A DNA stretch of 64,000 bases from CALKXV01 sp964632495 (GCA_964632495.1 CAZWDS010000004.1:1-64000), one strand, 5' to 3'; counted from the first letter of the stretch, positions 44,575-53,900 are shown. The notes: generated from the letters alone by a model not told the origin. Program-made: numbers and translations.

Positions 44575-45279
44575 ATGACGTTTGATCGTAACATCAAGAT
44601 TGCCCCCTCGATTCTGGCCGCAGATTTTGCCGACTTTGGGCGCGAGATTGAAGCGGTTGAGGCGGAAGGGGCTGATTGGATCCATGTGGATGTGATGGAC
44701 GGGCATTTCGTGCCGAACCTGACCTTTGGTCCGCCCTTGGTGAAAGCGATCCGGCGGCACATCAAGACAGTGATGGATGTTCATCTGATGATTGCGCCTG
44801 TCGATCCTTACATTGACGCTTTTGCAGATGCGGGTGCTGATGTGTTGACCGCGCATGTAGAGGCGGGGCCGCACACGCACCGTACGCTTCAGGCGATCCG
44901 GGGGGCGGGGATGAAAGCGGGCTTGGCGTTGAACCCGGGCACTTCGGTCGAGGTGGCGGCACCTTTGTTGGATTTGTGCGATCTGGTTTGCGTGATGACG
45001 GTGAACCCCGGCTTTGGCGGGCAGAGTTTTATCGAAACCCAAGTGGCTCAGGTGGTGCGGTTGCGCGAGATGATCGGCGACCGGCCTATTCACATTGAGA
45101 TTGACGGCGGCGTTGATCCGAAGACGGCGCCTTTGGTGGCCGCGGCTGGCGCGGATGTTCTGGTCGCAGGTTCGGCGGTGTTTAAAGGCGGCAGCGTGGC
45201 CAGTCCTGCGCCTTACGGCGATAACATTCGGACTATTCGCGCAGCGGCAGAAGCGGCCCGGTTGGGCGACGCCGCATGA
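44575..45279 (+). CDS. rpe: Ribulose-phosphate 3-epimerase
   Basis: This is a 234-residue TIM-barrel enzyme of the pentose-phosphate and Calvin pathways. ATG 44575 has AAAGGAG before it. Motifs are APSILAADFADFG, HVDVMDGHFVPNLTFGP with the metal-binding His/Asp, VMTVNPGFGGQSF, and EIDGGVDPKTA with the catalytic Asp. It overlaps the next gene by 4 bases (ATGA). Confidence 0.97.
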   Translation: MTFDRNIKIAPSILAADFADFGREIEAVEAEGADWIHVDVMDGHFVPNLTFGPPLVKAIRRHIKTVMDVHLMIAPVDPYIDAFADAGADVLTAHVEAGPHTHRTLQAIRGAGMKAGLALNPGTSVEVAAPLLDLCDLVCVMTVNPGFGGQSFIETQVAQVVRLREMIGDRPIHIEIDGGVDPKTAPLVAAAGADVLVAGSAVFKGGSVASPAPYGDNIRTIRAAAEAARLGDAA

Positions 45280-45833
45280 GTTTGCAAGCGCCGCCCGTGT
45301 GTGATTTCGGCTGGAAGGCCCCCGACTTTTCGCTGCCTGCCACCGACGGTCGTCTGTTGAGGTATGCGGATGTGGCAGGACCGAATGGCACGTTGGTCAT
45401 GTTTGTTTGCAACCACTGTCCCTTCGTTTTGGCGGTGCTGGATCGGATGGTGCGGGATGCCAGGGACTTGGCGCCTTTGGGTGTTGGCGTGGCTGCAATC
45501 TGTTCCAATGATGCCACCAGCCATCCGGCGGATAGCTTTGAAAACATGGCGAAAATGGCGGAATCCGAGGGGTTTCCCTTTCCCTATCTGCATGACGAAG
45601 ATCAAAGCGTGGCGCAGGCTTACGGCGCGGTGTGCACGCCGGATTTCTTTGGCTTCAATGGCGCAGGTGAATTGCAATATCGCGGACGACTGGATGCCTC
45701 GCGCGGATCGGCTGGGCCGGCGGATTTGCGGCGCGATTTGTTTGAAGCCATGCGGCAGGTGGCCGAAACGGGGCGGGGACCTGACGATCAGATCCCGTCT
45801 ATGGGCTGTTCGATCAAGTGGAAGGCGGCCTGA
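45276..45833 (+). CDS. Thioredoxin-fold protein (AhpC/TSA-like)
   Basis: This 185-residue cytosolic protein has no signal peptide. It starts APDFSLPATDGRLLRYADVAG, as in AhpC/TSA proteins. The redox-like motif CNHCPFV (about residues 45-51) is a C-x-x-C, as in the PRXL2/DUF899-adjacent thioredoxin-like group often annotated thioredoxin family protein. The VAAICSNDATSHPADS and GVCTPDFF-like (AVCTPDFFGFN) blocks with cis-Pro also fit that group. The partner is unknown. It is coupled to rpe by an ATGA overlap. Confidence 0.85.
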   Translation: MSLQAPPVCDFGWKAPDFSLPATDGRLLRYADVAGPNGTLVMFVCNHCPFVLAVLDRMVRDARDLAPLGVGVAAICSNDATSHPADSFENMAKMAESEGFPFPYLHDEDQSVAQAYGAVCTPDFFGFNGAGELQYRGRLDASRGSAGPADLRRDLFEAMRQVAETGRGPDDQIPSMGCSIKWKAA

Positions 45834-45836
45834 GCT

Positions 45837-46586
45837 TTAGCCCATGATGCCGCGTCGGATCAGGTTTAGCCCGATCAGCAAGAAGATGAACAGGACGGCT
45901 TTGCGAAACGCGGCTTCGGACAGTCGGGCGCGTAGACGTTCGCCTGCCAACATGCCAAGACCGGTGGGGATCAAGAGAGCGGCGGATAAAAGCGCGATTG
46001 GTCCGGTCAAAAATCCTTCCACCACATAGCCTGTGAACAGCGGCACGCTGCCTGCCATCAACATCAGGCCGGACGCGCGGATGAATTCGTCTTTCTGCGT
46101 GTTCCTTGCGGTGAGGTAAGTGACGACCACGGGCAGCCAGATCGAAGTCAGCCCGCCCAATACGCCTGCCAAGCTGCCCGCGATCACTTGCGCTTTGCGG
46201 TCGTGCCGGTCGGGCAGGCGGGGCGCCCATTTCGTGAGGTTCAGGGTGACGAAGACAAGAATGACGATGCCAAGTGTCAGGAACAGAAATTCCTGCGATG
46301 CGTCTGCGGTCAAAGACAGGACAATTGGGATGATGATCACCATGGTGACCAGATAGGGCAGATAGCGGCGGATGGCGGGGCCGATGTCTCCGGCGCGATA
46401 GATTTGCAAGGCGTTGGACAAGAAGATCGGCACAAGGGCGCAGGCGAAGGCGGAACGCGGATCGGTGAAAAAGGTCAGGATGCCAAGCGCGGTCAGCGGC
46501 AGGCCGACACCCGAGATGCCTTTGACAGTGCCCGCGAACAGGAACGCCGCAAAGACGATCCAAAGTGCGGGTAGAGTGTCGATCAC
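45837..46586 (-). CDS. TauE/SafE (TSUP) family permease
   Basis: This 249-residue membrane protein has about eight helices. It starts at GTG 46586 and overlaps the TGA of the smc fragment (GTGA). The first helix, LWIVFAAFLFAGTVKGISGVGLPL, carries the conserved G-x-x-G-G-x-G-like stretch of the family; the mirror-image second half includes GSLAGVLGGLTSIWLPVVVTYL. Family members export or import small sulfonates, sulfite or organic anions. The substrate is unknown. It converges on the thioredoxin-like gene with 3 bases between stops. Confidence 0.88.
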   Translation of the reverse strand: MIDTLPALWIVFAAFLFAGTVKGISGVGLPLTALGILTFFTDPRSAFACALVPIFLSNALQIYRAGDIGPAIRRYLPYLVTMVIIIPIVLSLTADASQEFLFLTLGIVILVFVTLNLTKWAPRLPDRHDRKAQVIAGSLAGVLGGLTSIWLPVVVTYLTARNTQKDEFIRASGLMLMAGSVPLFTGYVVEGFLTGPIALLSAALLIPTGLGMLAGERLRARLSEAAFRKAVLFIFLLIGLNLIRRGIMG

Positions 46587-46714
46587 GCGACCATTGCTTC
46601 GGCTTTCTTCAGATCGACCGAGACCAACTGGCTAACGCCCATCTCGCCCATAGTCACGCCGAACAGCCGATCCATCCGCGCCATGGTCACCGCGTGGTGG
46701 GTGATGATCAGGAA
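46583..46714 (-). pseudogene. Second, diverged smc 3' end cut by the gap
   Basis: The last 43 codons of an SMC protein (FLIITHHAVTMARMDRLFGV, and so on to KAEAMVA) run into the 10-N gap. It matches the end of the complete smc at 46831 in 40 of 43 residues. At DNA level the 44 bases next to the gap are nearly identical while the rest is clearly diverged. This is either a true duplicated remnant or, more likely, a join between two different smc alleles. I mark it as a fragment, not a working gene. Confidence 0.8.
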
Positions 46715-46724
46715 NNNNNNNNNN
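46715..46724. other. Assembly gap of 10 N
   Basis: Ten undetermined bases fall exactly where one smc 3' end stops and unrelated sequence starts. A perfect hairpin (CCGCAG-GGGA-CTGCGG, 46725-46740) directly abuts the gap. The following 46741-46830 is non-coding and leads to the stop of the complete smc. Confidence 0.97.
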
Positions 46725-46830
46725 CCGCAGGGGACTGCGGCGGGATCAATTTGATTTCGAATTGTCGCTAAACGGTTAACTTTATTCGGAATGCCGCACC
46801 GCGCAAAGACGACCAAACCACAGCCGTGCC

Positions 46831-49800
46831 TTACGCCACCATCTTCTCGGCTTTCTTCAAGTCAACAGACACCAGCTGAGACACCCCCTGCTCCGCCATC
46901 GTGACCCCAAACAAACGGTCCATCCGCGCCATGGTCACCGCGTGGTGTGTGATGATCAGGAACCGGGTTTCCGTGCGGCGGCACATCTCGTCCAAGAGGT
47001 CGCAGAAGCGTGTGACGTTGGCGTCGTCCAAGGGTGCGTCCACCTCGTCCAGCACACAGATCGGTGCGGGGTTGGCGAGAAAGACGGCGAAGATCAGGGC
47101 CAGTGCGGTCAAGGTCTGTTCGCCGCCTGACAAAAGCGACAGGGTCGACAGCTTTTTGCCCGGCGGCTGGCACATGATTTCAAGGCCGGCTTCAAGAGGA
47201 TCATCGGATTCGACCAGCACCAGTTTCGCTTCGCCACCTCCGAACAAGTGTTTGAACAGCATCGAGAAATTCGAGTTCACCTGTTCAAAGGCCGTCAGCA
47301 AACGTTCGCGACCTTCTTTGTTCAAACTGGCGATCCCGGCGCGCAAAGTGCGGATCGCGTCTTCCAGATCGGTCTTTTCGCTGACCAGCAAATCGTGTTC
47401 TTCTTCAACTTCGCGGGCATCTTCTTCGGCGCGCAGGTTGACGGCCCCAAGAGCGTCGCGGTTGCGGCGCAGGCGCATGACGTCGGCTTCGATTTTCTCG
47501 GCAGAGGGCAGCGTTTCGGGATCAGCTTCCAGAGTTTCCAGCAGGGCTTCGGGCGTGGTTTCCTGCTCTTCGGTGATCCGCTCGGCGGCGGCAGCAACTG
47601 TTTCGCGAGCGGCTTCGAAACGGGCACCGGCAGCGGCGCGAGCTTCGCGGGCTTCCGAAGCGTCGCGTTCGGCGTTGCGTTCAGTTTCCTTCGTGTCCCG
47701 CTCGGCGGTTTCGGCCACGGCCAGTGCATCGGCGGCGGTACGACGACGCTCTTCAGCTTGTTCCAGGTCTTCGGCGAGAGAGTCCCGTTCTTCGGCCAGT
47801 TTGCCGGGGACCAGCTTGGCCTCTTCCAACTCGGCTTCCGACGAGGTGCGACGTTCGGCCAGTTCGGCCATGCGCGTGTCGGCGTTTGTTAGACGGCCAT
47901 CCCAAGTTTCGCGTTCGCGGGTGATTTCGTCCAGTCGCCGGGCGCGGGCTTCGCCTTCGCGTTTCAATTCGTCATGGGCCGAGCGTTTGGCCATCATCGT
48001 CATCCGCGCGGCTTCGACCGTTAGCTTGATGTCTTCGGTCGTGGCACGAAGCGTGTCCAGATCGTCCAACTCGGACAGGGCGGCATCTGCCTGAGCCAGG
48101 CTTTGACGCGCGGCGGTGGCTTCATCGCCGTGACGACTGACCGCCATTTCGGCAGCTTCGCGTTTTCCGGCGGCGATGTTGCGGTCGGCTTCGGCGCGGG
48201 ACAAGGCGCGGTTCGCTTCGGTCAGCGCATGATCGGCGGCGCGCCGGGCGTCACGGGCCTGTGCCACCTGTGCGACCAAGCCATCCATTTCCGTTTTCAG
48301 CAACTCATGGGCGCGAGCGGCCCCATCGGCACGGGCCGAGGCTTCGTCCAGATCCTGCTTCAATTCCTGCAGGCGATTCAATTGCTCCAGACGCAAGGCC
48401 GCCGCCGACGGCGCATCGCCAGCGCCGGCACGAAAGCCGTCCCATCTCCACAACCCGCCGTCTTTGCTGACCAGCCGTTGACCCGGCTTTAGATCGCCTT
48501 GCAGACCCGCAGCATCAGACGTATCCACCAGCCCGACCTGAGACAATCTGCGTGCCAATACAGGCGGCACCGACACGAATTCATGCAGCGCTGACACGCC
48601 TTTAGGCAGATCTTGCGCATTGGCGTATTCAGGCAAAGATGCCCAGCCCGAAACACCGGCGCCTTCGATCACAGGCGCGCGCAGATCGTCGGCCAACGCG
48701 GCACCCAGTGCCTTTTCGAAGCCCGATTTCACCGTCAACAGGTCCATGACCTGCCCACCTTCGGCTGTGTCACGGTCGACAAGATTGGCCAAGGCGGCCA
48801 CCTCGGCTTGTAAGGCCTTTACTTCGCCTTCTGCCGAGGAACGACCGGCGCGGGCGTCGGCCTCTTTGCCTTGCGCGGCTTCGCGGGCGTCGTCGGCACT
48901 GGCCAAGGCTTGTTCGGCCGCGGCTGCGGTGTCGCTGGCGATCTTGAGCGCCGCTTCGGCGACACTGAAGGCGCTTTCGGCTTTTTCAAGATCGTCACTT
49001 GTGGTCGCGGATTCGGTTTTGGCCTTTTCTTCCGCCGCTTCGCTGCGCTCCAAGGTGGTGCGTGCGTCCTGTGCCATCCGTTCGGCGGATTGATGGCGTG
49101 CCGCCAGACGCGCGACGTCTTCGGTCAGCTGCGACAGTTCGTTTTCCTGATCCTGCAGGATGCGTGCGGCGTCATGGGCTTCTGTATTCGCCGCTTCGAC
49201 TGCATCTTCGTGGCCTTCGTTGGCGGTTTGCAGTTCGGCTTCTTCTTCGTTCAGGGCCGTCAGCGTTTTCACTGCGTCCGCGTTCAGATCGCTTTCGCGT
49301 TCCGCATCTCGGGAAAGCTGCGCGATGCGGGCGTTCAGCGTTTCGATGGAACGATTGGCGCGATCTTCTTCTTCGTCCAGGGCACTGACGCGATGTTGAA
49401 GGCGGGCCAGAATGGCGGCGGCTATGGCTTCTTCTTCGCGCAAGGGCGGCAGGGCCTCTTCGGCCTTGGCGCGGTTCCCGGTTGCGGTGCGTGCCAGACG
49501 TTCGGCTTCGGCCGCGATGCGGGATTGTTCGGCCAATGCGGCTTCGGCGGCGGTGCGGGCACTTTCGGCTTCACGCCAGCGCAGGTACAACAGCAAGCCT
49601 TCGGCGTGGTGCAGTTGCGTGCCAATCTCGCGGTAGCGTTTTGCTTGACGCGCTTGCCGGGCAAGGGAGGACAGTTGAGCGGCCAGTTGCTCGATCACGT
49701 CATCGACGCGGGTCAGGTTGGTTTCGGCACCCTTTAGTTTCAATTCGGCTTCGTGACGACGTTGATAGAGACCCGAGATACCCGCGGCTTCTTCCAGAAT

Positions 49801-50286
49801 GCGGCGGCGCGCTTGGGGTTTGGCGTTGATCAGTTCCGAGATCTGCCCCTGCCGCACAAGTGCTGGCGAATGCGCCCCGGTCGAGGCATCGGCGAACAGC
49901 ATCTGCACGTCACGCGCACGCGCATCCTTGGTGTTCACTTTATAAGCTGAACCTGCATCGCGCGTGATACGGCGGATCACTTCCAGCGTATCGAGGTCGT
50001 TGAATCCTTGCGGCGCCAAGCGATCCGAGTTGTCCAGTATGATCGCAACCTCGGCAAAATTCCGGGCTGGCCGGGTCGAGGCGCCGGCGAAGATCACGTC
50101 TTCCATCCCGCCCCCGCGCATGGCCGTGGGGCGGTTTTCGCCCATGACCCAGCGAAGGGCTTCCAGAAGGTTGGATTTTCCACAGCCATTCGGACCCACA
50201 ACGCCGGTCAAACCATCGGCAATGATAAGGTCGGTGGGGTCAACGAAGCTTTTAAAGCCGTTCAGACGCAGGCGATTGAAGCGCAA
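46831..50286 (-). CDS. smc: Chromosome segregation protein SMC
   Basis: This 1151-residue ATPase folds and holds chromosomal DNA with ScpA and ScpB. The start is TTG 50286, giving MRFNRLRLNGFKSFVDPTDL; the open frame continues to 50364 but has no homology there. Walker A is GPNGCGKSN (residues 31-39). Two long coiled coils (about 170-500 and 650-1000) flank the hinge (about 510-640). The signature is LLSGGEQTLTALALIF and Walker B is PICVLDEVDAPLDDANV. A 148-base gap separates it from the divergent hydratase gene. Its 3' end is also present, diverged, across the assembly gap. Confidence 0.97.
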   Translation of the reverse strand: MRFNRLRLNGFKSFVDPTDLIIADGLTGVVGPNGCGKSNLLEALRWVMGENRPTAMRGGGMEDVIFAGASTRPARNFAEVAIILDNSDRLAPQGFNDLDTLEVIRRITRDAGSAYKVNTKDARARDVQMLFADASTGAHSPALVRQGQISELINAKPQARRRILEEAAGISGLYQRRHEAELKLKGAETNLTRVDDVIEQLAAQLSSLARQARQAKRYREIGTQLHHAEGLLLYLRWREAESARTAAEAALAEQSRIAAEAERLARTATGNRAKAEEALPPLREEEAIAAAILARLQHRVSALDEEEDRANRSIETLNARIAQLSRDAERESDLNADAVKTLTALNEEEAELQTANEGHEDAVEAANTEAHDAARILQDQENELSQLTEDVARLAARHQSAERMAQDARTTLERSEAAEEKAKTESATTSDDLEKAESAFSVAEAALKIASDTAAAAEQALASADDAREAAQGKEADARAGRSSAEGEVKALQAEVAALANLVDRDTAEGGQVMDLLTVKSGFEKALGAALADDLRAPVIEGAGVSGWASLPEYANAQDLPKGVSALHEFVSVPPVLARRLSQVGLVDTSDAAGLQGDLKPGQRLVSKDGGLWRWDGFRAGAGDAPSAAALRLEQLNRLQELKQDLDEASARADGAARAHELLKTEMDGLVAQVAQARDARRAADHALTEANRALSRAEADRNIAAGKREAAEMAVSRHGDEATAARQSLAQADAALSELDDLDTLRATTEDIKLTVEAARMTMMAKRSAHDELKREGEARARRLDEITRERETWDGRLTNADTRMAELAERRTSSEAELEEAKLVPGKLAEERDSLAEDLEQAEERRRTAADALAVAETAERDTKETERNAERDASEAREARAAAGARFEAARETVAAAAERITEEQETTPEALLETLEADPETLPSAEKIEADVMRLRRNRDALGAVNLRAEEDAREVEEEHDLLVSEKTDLEDAIRTLRAGIASLNKEGRERLLTAFEQVNSNFSMLFKHLFGGGEAKLVLVESDDPLEAGLEIMCQPPGKKLSTLSLLSGGEQTLTALALIFAVFLANPAPICVLDEVDAPLDDANVTRFCDLLDEMCRRTETRFLIITHHAVTMARMDRLFGVTMAEQGVSQLVSVDLKKAEKMVA

Positions 50287-50434
50287 GGGGCATGTCCTGA
50301 TGGGTGATTCCTGTGCGCTCGACCTTCGGGCGGATCGGGGGGATGAGTCAACGCGGAACACCAAGGAAAGGGGTCATCTCGGCGGTTATCCACAAGATAT
50401 TGCCGTTTGGGCGGCCTTAGTGCAGGTTTTCGCC

Positions 50435-51211
50435 ATGTCGAACCCTGTTGTGATTCCCGACCGTATCGATCCCGCGCGTGCCGGAGCGTTCTTGGCTACG
50501 TTTGGTTTGCCCTATTCTGTTGGTGTGGGGGATATCCTGCCGCCCCTGTCCCATTTCGCGTTCTTCTGGGATCCGGTGAGCGAAGATTACATCGGGCCGG
50601 ATGGGCATGAGAAGCTGGGCGGATTGATCCCGGACATGGGGCTTCCGATCCGCATGTGGGCAGGTGGGCGTTTGCGGTTTCATGGGCCGTTTCGCACAGG
50701 TGTTGCGGCCGAGAAAAGCTCGGTCCTGCATGGCGTGACGCGGAAGGAAGGGCGCAGCGGTAAACTGGCATTTGCGACGGTGCGCCATGATATCAAACAA
50801 CGGAACGCATTGGTGCTGAGCGAGGAGCAAGACATTGTCTATCGCGAGGCGGGGGCCTTGACGGGCGCGCCGCCCGTTGAAACCGGTGAGGCAGATGAGC
50901 GTCGCGCGCTAAAGCTGAGCGCTGTCACTCTTTTTCGGTATTCAGCTGTCACGTTCAACGGGCATCGCATTCACTATGATGCGGACTATTGTCGTGCCGA
51001 AGGTTATCCCGGTCTGGTGGTGCATGGGCCGTTGTTGGCGACGGCTTTGGCCGGGTTTGCCGCCGAAACCCTTGGCGCATTGCAGCAGTTCTCTTTCCGG
51101 GCGACGGCGCCGTTGTTTTTGGGGGACGTGGCTTGGTTGTGTCGCGCGGGCGGGCGCTATTGGGTCGAAGGACCGGGGCGCAAGATTTGCATGGAGGCGA
51201 CGGCGGCCTGA
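50435..51211 (+). CDS. MaoC-like acyl-CoA hydratase (HTD2/mesaconyl-C4-CoA hydratase-like)
   Basis: This is a 258-residue double hot-dog protein. The ATG at 50435 is used; the longer frame from 49964 overlaps smc and is not coding. The C-terminal hot-dog has the hydratase motif LFRYSAVTFNGHRIHYDADYCRAEGYPGLVVHG, given here in summary: about residues 168-201, with Asp/His catalytic positions. The N-terminal half (LPPLSHFAFFWD, GVTRKEGRSGKLAFATVRHDI) resembles the FAS1-like dehydratase domain. The substrate is probably an unsaturated acyl-CoA such as a methylfumaryl-CoA; not provable here. Confidence 0.83.
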   Translation: MSNPVVIPDRIDPARAGAFLATFGLPYSVGVGDILPPLSHFAFFWDPVSEDYIGPDGHEKLGGLIPDMGLPIRMWAGGRLRFHGPFRTGVAAEKSSVLHGVTRKEGRSGKLAFATVRHDIKQRNALVLSEEQDIVYREAGALTGAPPVETGEADERRALKLSAVTLFRYSAVTFNGHRIHYDADYCRAEGYPGLVVHGPLLATALAGFAAETLGALQQFSFRATAPLFLGDVAWLCRAGGRYWVEGPGRKICMEATAA

Positions 51212-51214
51212 GGG

Positions 51215-52234
51215 TTACATCGCGTCCGTGTGGAAGTCGGGTGGGATATTGTCGCGACCTTCCAGCACCAGATCGACCATCACCTCGGCCACTTTCGGGG
51301 CCATGCCGAAGCCAATTTTGAAGCCGCCGTTCGCGATGAAATGTCCGGGCCGGTCAGGCCATGGGCCAAGCAAAGGCGCTCGGCTTTGGGCGCGGGGGCG
51401 TACGCCGGCCCATTTGGTCAACACTTGGGCGTCTTGCAGGGCGGGGACAAGATGGCGCGCGCGGGCGATGATGTCGTCCAGTTGCGCGTCGGTGGTGTCG
51501 GGCGTGTCGAAGTCGCGTTCTGATGTCGAGCCGACCGCGAAGGTGCCATCAATGTGCGGGATCAGGTGCAAACCTTCCGCGTAAATCTGGGGGTGTCCGG
51601 CGGCGTTGAAGTCGAACAGCGCAGCCTGGCCTTTCACGCCATTGCCGATGGGACGGGCGAAACTTTGACCGAGGTCTTGCAGGCCAAGCCATCCTGTAGC
51701 CCAGACTTCTGCTGCAAACTCAGGGGCTTCTAAGGCGATCTTACCGCCTTTTGATTGCACCGCATTGGCCAAGCTTTCGACGGCGCAACGCGGGTTCAAG
51801 ATGGCAGACAGAGTGTCATGCACATAAAGCCCCGTTGGTGACGGCGGCGCGTCGGGGGCGTCGACCACCTCCCACGTCAGATCACTGCCCCATCTTTCGC
51901 GCGCGGCGTCTTTGCGGCTGTGGGCCAGCGCGACCTCGCGATCCGTCTTCAAAGGCATAAGTCGTCCGACCTGACTGTAACCGGAACTGACGCCAGATTG
52001 AGCCTCAACCTCGGCCCAGAAGCCTTTGGCCATCAACAGACTTTCCAGCTGGAACTGCTTTTTGTCGTTCCATGGATCGGGTGTGTGGGGTTGCAATGCG
52101 CCCACTATGCCGCCCGACGATCCCGCACCCGGCCCATAGGGATCGACAACGGTGACGCGCGCGCCGCGCTGCAAAGCGGTCCACGCGATGGACAGTCCGA
52201 AGATGCCCGCACCGCGCACTGTCAGATCGGCCAT
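51215..52234 (-). CDS. FAD-dependent DAO-family oxidoreductase, possible MnmC1
   Basis: This 339-residue protein starts at ATG 52234 (MADLTVRGAGIFGLSIAW), an N-terminal FAD-binding Rossmann motif in the form GAGIFG. The DAO fold continues with DPYGPGAGSSGGIVGALQPH, and the C-terminal KWAGVRPRAQSRAPLLGP and FIANGGFKIGFGMAPKVAE bind FAD. It diverges from mnmD. In many bacteria the two activities are fused as MnmC, whose FAD domain removes the carboxymethyl group from cmnm5U34 of tRNA. That makes this the likely separate MnmC1, though glycine or D-amino acid oxidase remains possible. Confidence 0.8.
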   Translation of the reverse strand: MADLTVRGAGIFGLSIAWTALQRGARVTVVDPYGPGAGSSGGIVGALQPHTPDPWNDKKQFQLESLLMAKGFWAEVEAQSGVSSGYSQVGRLMPLKTDREVALAHSRKDAARERWGSDLTWEVVDAPDAPPSPTGLYVHDTLSAILNPRCAVESLANAVQSKGGKIALEAPEFAAEVWATGWLGLQDLGQSFARPIGNGVKGQAALFDFNAAGHPQIYAEGLHLIPHIDGTFAVGSTSERDFDTPDTTDAQLDDIIARARHLVPALQDAQVLTKWAGVRPRAQSRAPLLGPWPDRPGHFIANGGFKIGFGMAPKVAEVMVDLVLEGRDNIPPDFHTDAM

Positions 52235-52295
52235 TGCCAAGACATCGTCCCCTTGTCACTTTCCCCATCAAAGACCGAGTTTAAGGCAGAGCCAC

Positions 52296-52961
52296 GTGGG
52301 CAACCAGCATCCAAATCTAGACTGGCGGGGCGAGGTGCCTGTGGCGCGGGATTTCGACGATCCTTATTTCTCGCTTGAGGATGGATTGGCCGAGACGCGT
52401 CATGTGTTTTTGACGGGCAATGGCTTGCCGGATCGGTTTCGAACGGGCTTTCATATTGCCGAGCTTGGTTTTGGGACGGGGTTGAACGCCTTGGCGGCTT
52501 GGGCGCTTTGGCGCGCGGCGGGTGTTGAGGGGACGCTCAGGTTCACCTCGTTCGAGGCGTTTCCAATGGAACCCGATGCCATGGCGCGGGCTTTGGCGGG
52601 TTATCCTGAGCTGGACGAATTGGCGGTCCCGATGGTGGCGGCTTTCGAAACGGGGGCGTTGGACTTTGAGGGCGAGGGGTTAAGCCTGCGGGTGATCCAC
52701 GGCGATGCCCGCCAAACACTGCCCGCATGGAGCGACCAAGCGGATGCGTGGTTTCTCGATGGCTTTTCGCCCGCAAAGAACCCCGAGTTGTGGGAGCCTG
52801 CTTTATTGGCAGCGGTCGCAGAACGCACCGCGACAGGCGGCACACTGGCCACCTATTCAGCGGCGGGCGCGGTAAGGCGTGCGTTGTCGGACGCGGGCCT
52901 GACGGTCGAGCGCATCCCCGGCTTTGGCCGCAAACGCCACATGACGGTTGCGCGGCGATGA
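52296..52961 (+). CDS. mnmD: tRNA (mnm5s2U34) methyltransferase MnmD
   Basis: This 221-residue DUF752/MnmD protein has a GTG start at 52296, giving MGNQHPNLDWRGEVPVARDF; longer frames run into the opposite gene. The DDPYFSLEDGLAETRHVFLTGN segment (about residues 22-43) and the SAM motif IAELGFGTGLN are diagnostic. DAWFLDGFSPAKNPELW (substrate pocket) and the C-terminal GFGRKRHMTVA complete the pattern. It completes mnm5 modification of the wobble uridine. It overlaps the next gene by 4 bases (ATGA). Confidence 0.93.
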   Translation: MGNQHPNLDWRGEVPVARDFDDPYFSLEDGLAETRHVFLTGNGLPDRFRTGFHIAELGFGTGLNALAAWALWRAAGVEGTLRFTSFEAFPMEPDAMARALAGYPELDELAVPMVAAFETGALDFEGEGLSLRVIHGDARQTLPAWSDQADAWFLDGFSPAKNPELWEPALLAAVAERTATGGTLATYSAAGAVRRALSDAGLTVERIPGFGRKRHMTVARR

Positions 52962-53839
52962 CCGAGCAATCCAACCGTCTGGGCATTCTGTTGATGATCG
53001 CGACGACCTTTGTTTTCGCGACCCAAGACGGGATTTCGCGGCATTTGGCGGGGGAATATAACACCTTCATGGTGGTGATGATCCGCTATTGGTTCTTCGC
53101 CGCCTTCGTTTGCGCCATTGCCGCCCGGCAAGTTGGCGGCATCCGGGCGGTGGCGACGACAAAGCAGCCGGTGTTTCAAATCGGGCGCGGCCTTATTCTG
53201 GCGGCGGAAATTTGCGTTGCGGTTTATGGTTTCACGCTTTTGGGCCTTGTGGAAAGCCACGCCATTTTCGCCACTTACCCGTTGATCGTCACCGCTTTGG
53301 CGGGTCCACTGCTGGGTGAAAGGGCCGGATGGCGACGGTGGTTGGCCATCTTTGTGGGTTTCCTTGGCATGTTGATTATCCTGCAACCGGGCACGGGCAT
53401 TTTTCAGCCCGTGGCGGTAATCCCCATGGTCTCGGCGTTTTTGTTTGCGATCTATGCGTTGATGACGCGCTATGCAGCCCGGTTGGATACGGCGATGACG
53501 TCGTTCTTTTACACAGGTGTGGCGGGCGCCGTTGCCATGACGTTTGTGGGTCTGCCGCAATGGGAACCGATGAGCGGCCCCGATTGGTTTTGGATGCTGG
53601 CGCTTTGTGCGACGGGCGTTTTGGGGCATTGGCTTTTGATCCGCTGCTATGAAGTGGCCGAAGCCAGCGTGTTACAGCCTTTCGCCTATTTCCACTTGGT
53701 GTTTGCCGTTTTGATTGGGCTTTTCGTTTTTGGCGAAGTGTTGAAAATGAACGTGGTTGCAGGTGCCTCTTTGATCGTGGGGGCTGGGGTTTTCACGCTT
53801 TGGCGTGCCCATGTGATCGCGTCGAAAAGGCAAGAGTAA
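52958..53839 (+). CDS. EamA/DMT family transporter
   Basis: This 293-residue protein has ten predicted helices in two EamA repeats. The start at ATG 52958 overlaps the mnmD stop. The first repeat starts GILLMIATTFVFATQDGISR and the second begins near AVIPMVSAFLFAIYALMTRY. The end of repeat 1 has VESHAIFATYPLIVTALAGPLLGER, a family hallmark, echoed in repeat 2 by AEASVLQPFAYFHLVFAVLIG. It probably exports a small metabolite; the substrate is unknown. Confidence 0.92.
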   Translation: MTEQSNRLGILLMIATTFVFATQDGISRHLAGEYNTFMVVMIRYWFFAAFVCAIAARQVGGIRAVATTKQPVFQIGRGLILAAEICVAVYGFTLLGLVESHAIFATYPLIVTALAGPLLGERAGWRRWLAIFVGFLGMLIILQPGTGIFQPVAVIPMVSAFLFAIYALMTRYAARLDTAMTSFFYTGVAGAVAMTFVGLPQWEPMSGPDWFWMLALCATGVLGHWLLIRCYEVAEASVLQPFAYFHLVFAVLIGLFVFGEVLKMNVVAGASLIVGAGVFTLWRAHVIASKRQE

Positions 53840-53900
53840 ACTGAGCGTTGCCCGATTGTCTTTGGCTCTCTATCCTATGCTTTGAGACAAGGGATGAGAC

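Noticed and set aside
46901..48094. A 397-codon plus-strand Ser/Arg-rich frame inside smc
   Set aside because: Ser/Arg/Ala repeats reflect the reverse complement of coiled-coil Glu/Ala/Arg codons; smc is certain on the other strand.
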